Source of the DNA: Arthrobacter sp. SPG23
GTDB lineage: Bacteria > Actinomycetota > Actinomycetes > Actinomycetales > Micrococcaceae
Reading direction: 5' to 3'
Length of the DNA: 64,000 bases
Assembly: GCF_000876655.1 (NCBI RefSeq)
Contig: NZ_JYCN01000022.1
Location: 124,001 to 188,000 of the forward strand
Part shown: positions 54,011-62,820 of the stretch, piece by piece
How positions within the stretch are numbered: position 1 is the first letter of the stretch
Layout of the letters: every line of letters begins with the position of its first letter
Translations under genes and position numbers: made by a program
Notes under the pieces: model-generated
What the model was told of the DNA's origin: nothing
What the model saw: the letters and a program-made list of their open reading frames with translations, nothing else
The model's database searches: none

Positions 54011-55135
54011 CTACGCCGAAACCGTGGTGACCGGCATGGACGAATCCGGGGCAAAGCTGATGCCGCTCGGCTCGATGCCGGCCATGACCAGCTGCGCGCC
54101 GAGGGCGGCCACCATGGCACCGTTGTCCGTGCACAGCCCAAGCGGCGGAACGGTCAGCCGGATCCCGGCCGCCCGGCACCGCTGTTCGGTGAGCTGGCGC
54201 AGCCGCGAGTTAGCGGCAACCCCGCCGCCCAGCAGGAGCTCGGTGATGCCGTTTTCCCGGCAGGCGAGCACCGCCTTGGACGTGATGACGTCCACCACGG
54301 CCTCCTGGAAGGCGGCCGCGATGTCCGCGACCGGCACGTCTTCGCCGCGGGCTTCAAACTGCTCCACGCAACGGGCGACGGCGGTCTTCAACCCGCTGAA
54401 GGACCAGTCATAGCGGTGCGGGCCGGGTTCGTCCGCGGTGCCCATGTACTTGGGCTGCGTCAGGCCGCGCGGGAATCTAATGGCTTTCGCATTGCCGGTG
54501 CGGGCAAGTTTGTCGATGGCCGGCCCGCCCGGATAGCCGAGCCCCAGGAGCCGTGCCACTTTGTCGTAGGCTTCGCCGGCGGCGTCGTCGATGGTGGAGC
54601 CCAGCAGCTCAACGTCGTCGGTGATGTTCCTGATCCGGAGGATTTCTGTGTGGCCCCCGGAAACCAGCAGGGCGCCCAGATTCCCAGGCAGGGCGTTCTC
54701 CGGCACCGCGTTCTCCGGCAAGCCGCCGGCAAAAGGCGGCAGGGCGCCGTCGTCCGTTTGCAGCAGCCCGACGCCGACGTGGGCCACCAGGTGGTTGATG
54801 GCGTACAGCGGCTTCCCCGTGGCCACTGCGAGCGCTTTGGCGGCGCACACGCCCACCATCAGCGCGCCGGCCAGTCCCGGACCGGAGGTGACGGCGATCG
54901 CGTCCACGTCCTCCAGCTTGACCCCCGCCTCCGTGAGGGCTTCCTGGAGGGTGGGCACAAAAGCGTCCAGGTGGGCACGGGATGCGATTTCGGGGATGAC
55001 CCCGCCGAAACGGACGTGCTCCTCCATGGAGGAGGACACGGTGTTGCAGAGGAGGGCTGTTCCGCGCACGATTCCCACGCCCGTTTCGTCGCAGGAGGAC
55101 TCGATGCCCAGGACAAGGGGCTGTGTTCGGTTCAT
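54011..55135 (-). CDS. tsaD: tRNA N6-threonylcarbamoyladenosine transferase
   Basis: A 374-residue ASKHA-fold enzyme that transfers threonylcarbamoyl to A37 of ANN-reading tRNAs. The N-terminal [14 protein letters not shown], the metal-binding His residues of NHLVAHV (about 112-118), the [12 protein letters not shown] segment and [14 protein letters not shown] are intact. A short Pro/Gly/Asn repeat ([15 protein letters not shown], about 140) is an insertion in a variable loop. Its start overlaps the rimI stop by 4 bases. It is last in the alr-tsaE-tsaB-rimI-tsaD operon. Confidence 0.96.
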   Translation of the reverse strand: MNRTQPLVLGIESSCDETGVGIVRGTALLCNTVSSSMEEHVRFGGVIPEIASRAHLDAFVPTLQEALTEAGVKLEDVDAIAVTSGPGLAGALMVGVCAAKALAVATGKPLYAINHLVAHVGVGLLQTDDGALPPFAGGLPENAVPENALPGNLGALLVSGGHTEILRIRNITDDVELLGSTIDDAAGEAYDKVARLLGLGYPGGPAIDKLARTGNAKAIRFPRGLTQPKYMGTADEPGPHRYDWSFSGLKTAVARCVEQFEARGEDVPVADIAAAFQEAVVDVITSKAVLACRENGITELLLGGGVAANSRLRQLTEQRCRAAGIRLTVPPLGLCTDNGAMVAALGAQLVMAGIEPSGISFAPDSSMPVTTVSA

Positions 55136-55686
55136 GGTGTGTCTGCCTCCGTGGCCGGCAAGTGGTCTGGGGTCGCGTCAGGGGCCGCGGGAACGGGTGT
55201 CGGGCTGGCGTCCTGGAGCTGGAGCCGCATGATCAGGGCGTCAACGCCGTCCCGGTAGTACCTTGGCCGGATGTGGATCTGCTCGAAGCCGAAGCGGCGG
55301 TAGAGGTCCTGTGCCCGGGGGTTGTCCGCCCGGACTTCCAGCAGTACGTCCGCCGCGTGGCGCCGGCGGCTTTCAGCGATGAGCTCGGCCAGCAGGGCCG
55401 AACCGATCCCCCTGCCTTCGCACTCAGGCACCACGGCGATGGTCTGGACATCCGCGATCGGTTCGATGCACATCAGCCCGGCATAGCCCACGATCTCACC
55501 GGCGGCCTCGGCCACCAGGTAATGGCGGGTCTGTGCCTGCGCCAGTTCGTCATGGAACATCTGCAGCGGCCAGGCGTCCACCGGGAACAGCCTGCATTCG
55601 AGGGTGTGCACGGCGGGGATGTCCGTCCCGTTCATGCTGCGCAGCGTCACCCCGGCCGGTCCGGAACCGGCCGCCATCCCGGTCAC
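55132..55686 (-). CDS. rimI: Ribosomal protein S18-alanine N-acetyltransferase
   Basis: A 184-residue GNAT enzyme of the RimI type. The acetyl-CoA loop is [21 protein letters not shown] (about 90-110), followed by [22 protein letters not shown], and HIRPRYY. A Pro/Ala-rich tail of about 30 residues ends the protein. In the family it acetylates S18 and other N-termini. It overlaps tsaB and tsaD by 4 bases at either end. Confidence 0.92.
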   Translation of the reverse strand: MTGMAAGSGPAGVTLRSMNGTDIPAVHTLECRLFPVDAWPLQMFHDELAQAQTRHYLVAEAAGEIVGYAGLMCIEPIADVQTIAVVPECEGRGIGSALLAELIAESRRRHAADVLLEVRADNPRAQDLYRRFGFEQIHIRPRYYRDGVDALIMRLQLQDASPTPVPAAPDATPDHLPATEADTP

Positions 55687-56354
55687 AGCGCACGCTTTCT
55701 GGGCCCGGGAACCTGTGCATCGGACTCGCGGAGGTACAGCGGGGTGGAGTCCAGCAGCGGCTCCCCCGCGGCCAGCCTGGCCAGGGCGAACTGGCCCAGG
55801 TAGAGGGCATCGGGCTGTTCAGCGCTGAAGTCGGGGTTGGCGCGGAGGACGTCCTCGTAGATGCCTGCGCCGGCACCGTAGGCCGGGAGGTCCGGAAGGT
55901 CGGCCGCGAACCCCACGTGCGGCCCGTCAACCAGCCGTGGCAGCTGGCCGTCAGTGAGTGAGTAGCGGGCCCAATAGACCTCTTTGCGCCGGGCGTCCGT
56001 TGCCACCAGGAATTCCGGCACGGCGGCGGTCGATTCGGCCACTTCCAGCGCCATGGCGTCCAGGCTCATCATGCCGTACAGGGGTTTGCCCCACACATAC
56101 GAGAGGGTCCGCGCTGTGGCGATCCCGGAGCGCAGTCCGGTGAACGGCCCCGGGCCCACGCCGGTCACCACCGCATCGATGTCCGCGCCCGTCACCCCTG
56201 CATCGGCGAGGAGCGCGTCGATGCCCGGGGCCAGCACTTCGGCGTGGCTGCGGGTGTCCTCGGTGGAGAAACTCGCCAGGACTCCTTCCGGCGCATCGTC
56301 GGAAACCAGCGCCGCACTGGCCACGGCTGAGGTGTCGATGGCAAGAATGAGCAT
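55683..56354 (-). CDS. tsaB: tRNA threonylcarbamoyladenosine biosynthesis protein TsaB
   Basis: A 223-residue protein with the ASKHA N-lobe only: LILAIDTSAVASAALVSDD at the start and GVGPGPFTGLRSGIATARTL near 65-85. It partners TsaD and TsaE in making t6A37. Its ATG overlaps the tsaE stop by one base (TGATG). Confidence 0.94.
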   Translation of the reverse strand: MLILAIDTSAVASAALVSDDAPEGVLASFSTEDTRSHAEVLAPGIDALLADAGVTGADIDAVVTGVGPGPFTGLRSGIATARTLSYVWGKPLYGMMSLDAMALEVAESTAAVPEFLVATDARRKEVYWARYSLTDGQLPRLVDGPHVGFAADLPDLPAYGAGAGIYEDVLRANPDFSAEQPDALYLGQFALARLAAGEPLLDSTPLYLRESDAQVPGPRKRAL

Positions 56355-56920
56355 CAGGAGTTCCCTTCCAGGGCGGCAGGCCGCAGGGGCTGCTCAGCCC
56401 AGCGCGGGCCGAAGCCTCGGATCAGAATGGTGCGGGGTTCGTCGTCGTCGTCCGTATCGAAGTCCAGCACGCCGTCGGCCGCGGCGGGTGAGGACCGCAG
56501 CGGCCGGTGCAGTTCGACGTCGAGCAGGCTGTCACTGAGGTGTTCCACCCGTCCGCGGCCCCACTCCACTACGGTGACGGTGCTGTCCATGGTGTTTTCG
56601 AGGTCGATGTCATCGATTTCCGCCGGGCTGTCCAGCCGGTAGGCATCCACGTGCACCAGGTCGGGGCCGCCGGGACGCGGGCCGTCCGGAAGGTTGGGAT
56701 GGATGCGGACCAGGACGAACGTGGGGGAAATGATGCCTGCCCGCACGCCCAGCCCCTCGCCGAGTCCCTGGGTGAAGGTTGTCTTGCCGGCGCCGAGCTC
56801 TCCGGTCAGGATGACGAGGTCGCCCGCGTCAAGGACGGCGCCGAGTGCCGCCCCGAGGGCATGGGTTTCCTCCGCGCTTTGCACGCTCAGGGACAGCTCC
56901 CACTGCGGATCACCCATCAT
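56354..56920 (-). CDS. tsaE: tRNA threonylcarbamoyladenosine biosynthesis ATPase TsaE
   Basis: A 188-residue P-loop ATPase. Walker A is GELGAGKTTFTQGL (about 40-53), with SPTFVLVRIH and DLVHVDAYRL following. VVEWGRG precedes a variable acidic C-terminal third that is longer than in E. coli. It powers the TsaBD complex. The stop of alr overlaps its start by 4 bases. Confidence 0.93.
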   Translation of the reverse strand: MMGDPQWELSLSVQSAEETHALGAALGAVLDAGDLVILTGELGAGKTTFTQGLGEGLGVRAGIISPTFVLVRIHPNLPDGPRPGGPDLVHVDAYRLDSPAEIDDIDLENTMDSTVTVVEWGRGRVEHLSDSLLDVELHRPLRSSPAAADGVLDFDTDDDDEPRTILIRGFGPRWAEQPLRPAALEGNS

Positions 56921-58152
56921 GCTTCACCCGCCCCGTCCGCGTGGCTTTCGTTGACGTAGCGCCGAGGGACACGCGGGCTGATCCGTGTCACGATTTCGTA
57001 GTTGATGGTGCCCGCCGCGCGGGCCCAGTCGTCCGCCGTCGGGCCGCCGTCGGCGCCGTCGCCGAAGAGGACCGCCTCGGCACCGAGCACGCTGGCCCCG
57101 CCGGACGCCACGTGGCGGGGTCCGAGGTCGATCACCATCTGGTCCATGGCGATCCTGCCCACTACCGGGTAGTTACGGCCCTCCACCTGCACCGGGCCGC
57201 CCGTGGCCACCCGGGGCACACCGTCGGCGTATCCGAGCGGGATCAGTCCTAGCGTGCTGGCACTGCCGGTGCGGTAGTTGAGTCCGTAGGAAACGCCCTG
57301 GCCGGCAGGGACGTCCTTGCAGTGCGACACCTTGGTTCGGACGGTCATGGCCGGGCGGAGTCCCAGCTCGGCCGGCGACTGGCCTTCGAACGGGGAGAGT
57401 CCGTAGATGCCCAGGCCCACGCGGACCAGGTCGAAGTGCGTGTCCGGGCGGGAGAGCGTTGCGGGGGTGTTGGCCAGGTGCCGCACCTCCGGATCCACCC
57501 CGGCGTCCTCGGCGATGGCCAGGATTTCGCGGAAGGCCTGCAGCTGCTGGTCCGTTTCCGGACGGTGCGGTTCATCCGCCACGGCAAGGTGGGAGAAGAT
57601 GCCCACCACCCGGAGCAGGCCTTCGTCCTGGTATTCCATCGCCTCGCCCACCAGGCTGTCCCACGCCTCCAGCGTTGCACCGTTCCGGCCCAGGCCGGTG
57701 TCCACTTTCAGGTGGATGCGCGCGGGGCGTTCCTGCTCCCGGGCCGCCAGGACAATCTTCTCCAGCTCCCAGCCGGAGCAGCCGATGTCGATCCCGGCGG
57801 CGACGGCGGCACCGAAGTTGCTGTCCGGCGTGTGAAGCCAGGCGAGCAGGGGCGCCTCGATGCCCGCAGCACGCAGCGCAAGCGCCTCAGAAATGTGGGC
57901 GACACCGAGCCAGCGTGCCCCGGCGTCGAGCGCGGCCCGGGCCACGGGAACGGCGCCGTGCCCGTAGGCGTCCGCCTTCACCACGGCCATGACCTGCGCC
58001 GGCGAGGCGACGGCGGCCAAGTGGCGCACGTTGTGCCGGATCGCGTCCAGGTCGATCACTGCTGAACGTTCGCTGGCTGAACGTTCGCTGGCGGGGCCGG
58101 ACGTTGCGTCCGGGACGGGCCGGAAGTCACCGGTTGCTGCTGGGTAAGTCAC
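56917..58152 (-). CDS. alr: Alanine racemase
   Basis: A 411-residue PLP enzyme making D-alanine for peptidoglycan. The PLP Lys lies in AVVKADAYGHGAV (about 55-67), the catalytic Tyr in GVSYGLNYRT and the metal/phosphate site in LGYADGVPR. The N-terminus has about 20 extra residues, including SERSASERSA. That motif is encoded by a perfect 15-bp tandem duplication at 58062-58091. It starts at GTG 58152 and leads the tsaEB-rimI-tsaD operon, as in M. tuberculosis. Confidence 0.95.
   Translation of the reverse strand: MTYPAATGDFRPVPDATSGPASERSASERSAVIDLDAIRHNVRHLAAVASPAQVMAVVKADAYGHGAVPVARAALDAGARWLGVAHISEALALRAAGIEAPLLAWLHTPDSNFGAAVAAGIDIGCSGWELEKIVLAAREQERPARIHLKVDTGLGRNGATLEAWDSLVGEAMEYQDEGLLRVVGIFSHLAVADEPHRPETDQQLQAFREILAIAEDAGVDPEVRHLANTPATLSRPDTHFDLVRVGLGIYGLSPFEGQSPAELGLRPAMTVRTKVSHCKDVPAGQGVSYGLNYRTGSASTLGLIPLGYADGVPRVATGGPVQVEGRNYPVVGRIAMDQMVIDLGPRHVASGGASVLGAEAVLFGDGADGGPTADDWARAAGTINYEIVTRISPRVPRRYVNESHADGAGEA
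58062..58091. repeat. 15-bp perfect tandem duplication in alr
   Basis: CTGAACGTTCGCTGG occurs twice back to back and keeps frame, adding five residues to the non-conserved N-terminus of alanine racemase. Confidence 0.95.
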
Positions 58153-58159
58153 CCTAGTG

Positions 58160-58165
58160 ATTCTA
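58160..58165 (-). promoter_or_regulatory. -10 hexamer TAGAAT of the alr-tsa operon
   Basis: It lies 7 nt from GTG 58152 in the 42-bp gap after the PfkB gene. It would drive all five genes of the operon. Confidence 0.55.
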
Positions 58166-58194
58166 GTGGCGGCGCGGCGGGCGGCTTAATTCGG

Positions 58195-59286
58195 CTAGGC
58201 GTCGGAGAGATGGGCGATGGTTGCCGTGGCCCGGCGAAGCGCCTGCGGAGGCACATGCCGCACGATTTCCTCCAGGAAGCTGAAGCGCCGGAGCCACTGG
58301 CTGCTTTGCCGTTCCGGCCTGGCGTTGGCCCGCTTCCACCAGTCGGCGATGTCGCCCCAGCCTGGTGCTGCGAGGGAACCGCCCACTTCCTGGACCGCCA
58401 GGGACGCGCACAGGTTGGCGAACCGGAGCCGGTCGGCCAGCGGCCAGCGCGCCAGGCTGCCCACAATGAAGGCGGCACCAAAGCAGTCCCCGGCCCCGGT
58501 GGGGTCAAAGGCCGAGACCGGCAGCGATGGAACCCACTCCTCCTCGCCCGTTTCGGAGTCCACGGCCATGGCACCCTGCGGCCCCAGGGTCACCACGGCC
58601 ACCGGAACCCGGTCGGCGAGCGCATACAGCGCCGCCCACGGGGTGTCCCTGCCGGTGAAGGCCATGGCCTCGCGCTGGTTGGGCATAAACGCGTGGAAGT
58701 ACTCGAGGTTGTCCAGCCTGGTGGAAGACCACTTGCCGGTGGCGTCCCAGCCGACGTCGCCGAAAAGTTTGACTCCGGCGCTGTGGGCGGCAACGGCCCA
58801 CGGGGCCAGTTCCTCGTCCAGGTCGGCGACGGCGGCGAGCGCGGCCGGCGGCGTGCCGATCAGTTCCGATGAGGTGACCGGCGCCGGATGGCCGTGGGTC
58901 ACCATGGAGCGGTCATGCTGCACGCTGAGCGACACAGTCACGGGCGAGTGCCAGCCGGGGACCCGCTTGGAGAGGGACAGGTCCACATGCTCCTGGGCGG
59001 CCAGGATCTTCCAGTTGTAGTCGCCGTAGCCGTCGTCGCCGAAGGCGGCCGCCAGCCCGGTCCGCAGTCCCAGGCGCGCGGCGGCAATGGCCTGGTTGGC
59101 CACCCCGCCCGGGCAGCTGCCCATTCCCTCGCTCCAGATCTCCGTGCCCGGCTCCGGCGCGTGGGGCAGCCCGGTGAAGATGATGTCCTGGAAAACCGTC
59201 CCCGTCAGGAGCAGGTCGAAGCTCCCGTCCGCGGGAGTGCGGACGGCGGAGAGCGGATCGAACCGGCGCTCTGGTATCGCGTCCAT
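58195..59286 (-). CDS. PfkB family carbohydrate kinase
   Basis: A 363-residue sugar kinase. The N-terminal GxxxxD strand is LLLTGTVFQDIIF, the first PfkB signature is PGGVANQAIAAARLG (about 75-90) and the second is DPTGAGDCFGAAFI with the catalytic Asp (about 275). The C-terminal 50 residues are a helical extension. The gene is divergent from a GH4 glycosidase across 126 bp, and the two may act on the same glycoside. The frame stays open far upstream across the GH4 gene, but that is not coding. Confidence 0.9.
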   Translation of the reverse strand: MDAIPERRFDPLSAVRTPADGSFDLLLTGTVFQDIIFTGLPHAPEPGTEIWSEGMGSCPGGVANQAIAAARLGLRTGLAAAFGDDGYGDYNWKILAAQEHVDLSLSKRVPGWHSPVTVSLSVQHDRSMVTHGHPAPVTSSELIGTPPAALAAVADLDEELAPWAVAAHSAGVKLFGDVGWDATGKWSSTRLDNLEYFHAFMPNQREAMAFTGRDTPWAALYALADRVPVAVVTLGPQGAMAVDSETGEEEWVPSLPVSAFDPTGAGDCFGAAFIVGSLARWPLADRLRFANLCASLAVQEVGGSLAAPGWGDIADWWKRANARPERQSSQWLRRFSFLEEIVRHVPPQALRRATATIAHLSDA

Positions 59287-59293
59287 GTTCGGC

Positions 59294-59299
59294 AGACTA
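59294..59299 (-). promoter_or_regulatory. -10 hexamer TAGTCT of the PfkB kinase
   Basis: It lies 7 nt from ATG 59286. Confidence 0.5.
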
Positions 59300-59399
59300 C
59301 GCCCTCGCGCCACCCCTGCAAAGGGCCCCGCCGCGGGGCGCGCCAGGTGCTCGGCGCGGGCTCGGCGCGGGTCCCCGTGAGTGGCCCGCCGCAGCAGAA

Positions 59400-59405
59400 T
59401 AGACT
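59400..59405 (+). promoter_or_regulatory. -10 hexamer TAGACT of the GH4 glycosidase
   Basis: It lies 7 nt before ATG 59413; the GAGG in the gap is only 1 nt from the ATG. Confidence 0.5.
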
Positions 59406-59412
59406 GCGAGGT

Positions 59413-60795
59413 ATGCGGCTCATGATTGCCGGTGGCGGCGGGTTCCGTGTCCCGCTCGTGTTCCGGGCGCTCACCTCCGGCCCCTTCGCGGGGCTGGTGC
59501 ACGAGCTTGTGCTCTACGACGTCGATCCCCTGCGGCTGGATGCCATCAAGGCCGTCCTGGCATCGATGGCTCCTTCCGGTGGTGAACGCGGCCCTGCCGT
59601 CAGCACCACCACTTCCCTGCCCGACGGGCTCGACGGCACCGACATGGTGTTCGCTGCCATCCGCCCCGGCGGAACAGCGGGCCGCACCGCCGACGAACGC
59701 GTGGCCCTCGGTCTGGGCCTGCTGGGCCAGGAGACCACCGGCGCCGGCGGGCTCTCCTACGCCCTGAGATCCGTCCCCGGGATGCTGGCGTTGGCCCGCG
59801 AAATGAAGCAGCGGTGCCCTGAGGCGTGGCTGGTCAACTTCACTAACCCGGCCGGAATAGTCACCGAGGCACTGGTGCCCGTGCTGGGAAAGAGGGTGAT
59901 CGGAATCTGCGATTCTGCGGGCGGCCTGGTCCACCGGGCGGCCCGGGCGGCCGGCGCCGCCCTGCCTGAGGGAAGGCTCGACGGCGTGGGCTACTACGGG
60001 CTCAACCACCTGGGCTGGCTGTACCGGCTGGAGTCGGGTGGCAAGGACCTGCTGCCCGGACTGCTGGCGGACGCACAGGCCCTGTCCGGCTTCGAGGAGG
60101 GACGGCTCTTCCCGCAGCCGTTCCTCCAGGCACTGGGCTGCCTGCCCAACGAGTACCTCTATTACTACTACGACACCGAACGGGCCGTCGGCGCCATCCG
60201 CGCGATGCGGCAGACACGCGGCGAATCGATCCACGACCAGCAGTCCGGGCTGTACCCGGCGCTGGCCGCGGCCGGGCCCCGCGCCTACGATCTGTGGGAC
60301 GCAGCCCGCCGTTCCCGCGAGGAGGGCTACCTGGCCGAGGCACGCGCCGGCGGCGAACAGCGGGACGAGGAAGACCTCGCCGGCGGCGGCTACGAACGCG
60401 TTGCCCTTGGCGTGATGCGGGCCCTGGCAGGGGCTACGGCTGCCGGGGACGCGGGATCCGGGGGCACGGAGCTCATCCTCAACACCCCAAACGCAGGTGC
60501 GGTTCCCGGGCTGCCGGCGGACGCCGTCGTCGAGGTTCCCTGCGTGGTGACGCCCGACGGCGCGGTGCCGCTGCCGCAGGAGCGGCCGGGAGACGCTCAA
60601 CTTGCCCTCATGCAGCGGGTCAAGGAGGTGGAACGGCTCACGGTTTCCGCGGCGGTGAACGGACGGCGCGGGGACGCTCTTCGGGCGTTCGCGCTCCACC
60701 CGCTAATTGGTTCCGAGGAGCTGGCCGGCAACCTGCTGGCTGGCTATGAAGCGGCGTTTCCGGCGCTGGGGCTGCTGTGGCGCGGCGGGGCCTGA
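59413..60795 (+). CDS. Family 4 glycoside hydrolase, 6-phospho-beta-glucosidase type
   Basis: A 460-residue NAD- and metal-dependent hydrolase. The Rossmann start is LMIAGGGGFRVPLVFRAL. NFTNPAGIVTEA (about 140) binds sugar, GICDSAGG carries the metal-binding Cys, and GLNHLGW supplies the metal-binding His. These identify the 6-phospho-beta-glucosidase branch (CelF/LicH-like). Such enzymes act on phosphorylated disaccharides, which fits a nearby PTS component (IIA at 25,709) only loosely. Confidence 0.92.
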   Translation: MRLMIAGGGGFRVPLVFRALTSGPFAGLVHELVLYDVDPLRLDAIKAVLASMAPSGGERGPAVSTTTSLPDGLDGTDMVFAAIRPGGTAGRTADERVALGLGLLGQETTGAGGLSYALRSVPGMLALAREMKQRCPEAWLVNFTNPAGIVTEALVPVLGKRVIGICDSAGGLVHRAARAAGAALPEGRLDGVGYYGLNHLGWLYRLESGGKDLLPGLLADAQALSGFEEGRLFPQPFLQALGCLPNEYLYYYYDTERAVGAIRAMRQTRGESIHDQQSGLYPALAAAGPRAYDLWDAARRSREEGYLAEARAGGEQRDEEDLAGGGYERVALGVMRALAGATAAGDAGSGGTELILNTPNAGAVPGLPADAVVEVPCVVTPDGAVPLPQERPGDAQLALMQRVKEVERLTVSAAVNGRRGDALRAFALHPLIGSEELAGNLLAGYEAAFPALGLLWRGGA

Positions 60796-60820
60796 CTCCA
60801 ACGGGTACTGATGCCGGCCG

Positions 60821-61357
60821 CTACAGCTTGCGGTACATCACCTTCAGGCCCACATAGCCCAGCGTCGGATGGTTGAAGGCTTCCGGGATGGTGGCCAGCA
60901 CCTCGAAGCCCATGGCCTGCCAGGCTGCCACCGCCCGGACGTTGCTCTCCACCACGGCGTTGAACTGCATGGCACGGAAGCCTGCCGCCCGGGCCGCGTC
61001 CAGCGAGTAGGCGCAGAGCGCCTTGGCCAGCCCTTTGCCGGCGTGGTCCGGGTGGACCATGTAGCCGGCATTGGCCACATGGTTCCCTCCCCCGCCCTGG
61101 TTGGCGTGCAGCTCTCCGGTCCCCAGCACCGCCCCGTCCTGCACGGCCACGAATGCCTGGCCGGGGGCGTCCTTGAACCAGCGGTTCCGGGCCTCGTCCT
61201 CCGTGGTGCCGCGGTCCCAGGTGAAGGTGTCGCCGGCCCGGATGACCGGTTCCAGGATGGCCCACATACCGGGCCAGTCGGCTGCCGTGGCGGGGCGGAT
61301 GTCGACGCCGGAAGGGTGCCTGTTTGAATCTGCGGTTGCGTCTGCGGTTGCGCTCAC
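60821..61357 (-). CDS. GNAT family N-acetyltransferase
   Basis: A 178-residue acetyltransferase. IRPATAADWPGMWAILEPVI opens the domain. The acetyl-CoA loop is MVHPDHAGKGLAKALCAYSL (about 97-116), followed by MQFNAVVESNVRAVAAWQAMGFEV. It resembles L-amino-acid or antibiotic N-acetyltransferases, but the substrate is unknown. GTG 61357 is chosen for TAACGT 7 nt upstream. An open extension to 61822 would overlap mshA and is rejected. Confidence 0.86.
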   Translation of the reverse strand: MSATADATADSNRHPSGVDIRPATAADWPGMWAILEPVIRAGDTFTWDRGTTEDEARNRWFKDAPGQAFVAVQDGAVLGTGELHANQGGGGNHVANAGYMVHPDHAGKGLAKALCAYSLDAARAAGFRAMQFNAVVESNVRAVAAWQAMGFEVLATIPEAFNHPTLGYVGLKVMYRKL

Positions 61358-61364
61358 AGCCGCC

Positions 61365-61370
61365 ACGTTA
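61365..61370 (-). promoter_or_regulatory. -10 hexamer TAACGT of the GNAT gene
   Basis: It lies 7 nt from GTG 61357, in the 133-bp gap shared with divergent mshA. Confidence 0.45.
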
Positions 61371-61490
61371 GCAGGAGGGCTCCCGGTGCTCGGGACACTG
61401 TTCGGGACGGTGATCGGGACACTGTGAAGGCCGGGGCACTTCAGGAGTAGTGTTTTATCGGATGCAGTACCGCCAGCCGAAGGGAGAGCC

Positions 61491-62765
61491 GTGACTCTGA
61501 TCCGCCGTGTCGCGTTCCTTTCCCTGCACACCTCGCCCATGGAACAGCCCGGTTCCGGCGACGCCGGCGGCATGAACGTGTACGTGCGGGCGCTGGCCTC
61601 GGCACTGGCCGCCAGCGGCGTCGAGGTGGAAATCTTCACCCGGTCCACGTCGTCGGGGCAGCCCGCCGTCGAACACCCGGATCCCGGCGTGTGCGTCCAC
61701 AACGTGATCTCCGGACCGCCGCGGAAGCTGCCCAAAGAGGAGCTTCCGGAGCTGCTGCACAGCATGGTGGCGGAAATTGAGCGCATCCGGCAGCGCCAGC
61801 CGCACGGCCGGTACGACCTCATCCATTCGCACTACTGGGTCTCCGGCGTGGCCGGGCTGGAGCTTTCGCGGCTGTGGGGCGTGCCGCTGGTGCACACCAT
61901 GCACACCATGGCCAAGGTCAAGAACCTCCTGCTGCAGTCCGGTGAGAAACCCGAACCCCGGCGGCGCGAGGACGGCGAACACCGGATCGTCGACGGCGCC
62001 ACCCGGCTGATCGCAAACACCCCGGCCGAAGCCGCGGAACTCGTGTCGCACTACGACGCCGACTTCGACCACATCGACGTGGCTCCCCCGGGTGTGGACC
62101 TGACGGTGTTCACGCCGGCGTTCCGGACCCGCTCGCGGGCACAGCTCGGAGTGCCCGCCGGCAAGTTCCACCTGCTGTTCGCCGGACGGATCCAACGGCT
62201 CAAGGGCCCGCAGGTCCTCGTCAAAGCGGCTGCCCTGCTCCGCTCGCGCCGCCCGGACATCGACCTCCAGGTGACCATCCTGGGCGCCCTGAGCGGGGCC
62301 AAGGACTTCGACCTGAAGTCGCTGATCAGCGCGGCCGGAATGGACGACGTCGTCACGCACCATCCGCCGGTGAACGCCCCGGCGCTGGCCGGCTGGTTCC
62401 GCTCCGCCGACGTCGTGGTGATGCCGTCCTACAGCGAATCCTTCGGCCTGGTGGCGCTGGAAGCCCAGGCATGCGGCACACCCGTGGTGGCAACCAGGGT
62501 GGGCGGACTGTCCCGGGCCATTTTCGAGGGCAGGACCGGGCTGCTGGTGGACGGCCACAAGGCCGCAGACTGGGCCGACGTCCTGGAGGCGCTCTACGAC
62601 GACCCCGCCACCCGCGGGGACATGGGGAGGGCTGCGGCCCTGCACGCCCAGGGCTTCGGCTGGCAGCGGACCGCCGCGATCACGCTGGAAAGCTACCATG
62701 CCGCCGTCGACCAGTACATTGACAGTCACAGAATTCCGGTGGGCCACACGCCTCAAGCCGGGTAG
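61491..62765 (+). CDS. mshA: D-inositol-3-phosphate glycosyltransferase
   Basis: A 424-residue GT4 enzyme that transfers GlcNAc to 1L-myo-inositol-1-phosphate, the first step of mycothiol synthesis. The MshA N-terminus LHTSPMEQPGSGDAGGMNVYV is nearly canonical. FAGRIQRLKGPQVLVKAA and the E-x7-E region MPSYSESFGLVALEAQACGTPVVAT bind the nucleotide sugar. It starts at GTG 61491 with AAGGGAG upstream. Its presence marks the host as an actinobacterium. Confidence 0.96.
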   Translation: MTLIRRVAFLSLHTSPMEQPGSGDAGGMNVYVRALASALAASGVEVEIFTRSTSSGQPAVEHPDPGVCVHNVISGPPRKLPKEELPELLHSMVAEIERIRQRQPHGRYDLIHSHYWVSGVAGLELSRLWGVPLVHTMHTMAKVKNLLLQSGEKPEPRRREDGEHRIVDGATRLIANTPAEAAELVSHYDADFDHIDVAPPGVDLTVFTPAFRTRSRAQLGVPAGKFHLLFAGRIQRLKGPQVLVKAAALLRSRRPDIDLQVTILGALSGAKDFDLKSLISAAGMDDVVTHHPPVNAPALAGWFRSADVVVMPSYSESFGLVALEAQACGTPVVATRVGGLSRAIFEGRTGLLVDGHKAADWADVLEALYDDPATRGDMGRAAALHAQGFGWQRTAAITLESYHAAVDQYIDSHRIPVGHTPQAG

Positions 62766-62820
62766 CGCCGGGCGGGACCCCCGACCGGTTTTCCCTGAAG
62801 CCACGAACTGAAGGACAACG

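Noticed and set aside
59287..60699. 471-residue extension of the PfkB kinase
   Set aside because: It lies opposite the clear GH4 gene; the kinase fold begins at ATG 59286 with a -10 just upstream.
61358..61822. Upstream extension of the GNAT gene across mshA
   Set aside because: mshA is certain on the plus strand and the GNAT domain needs no extension.
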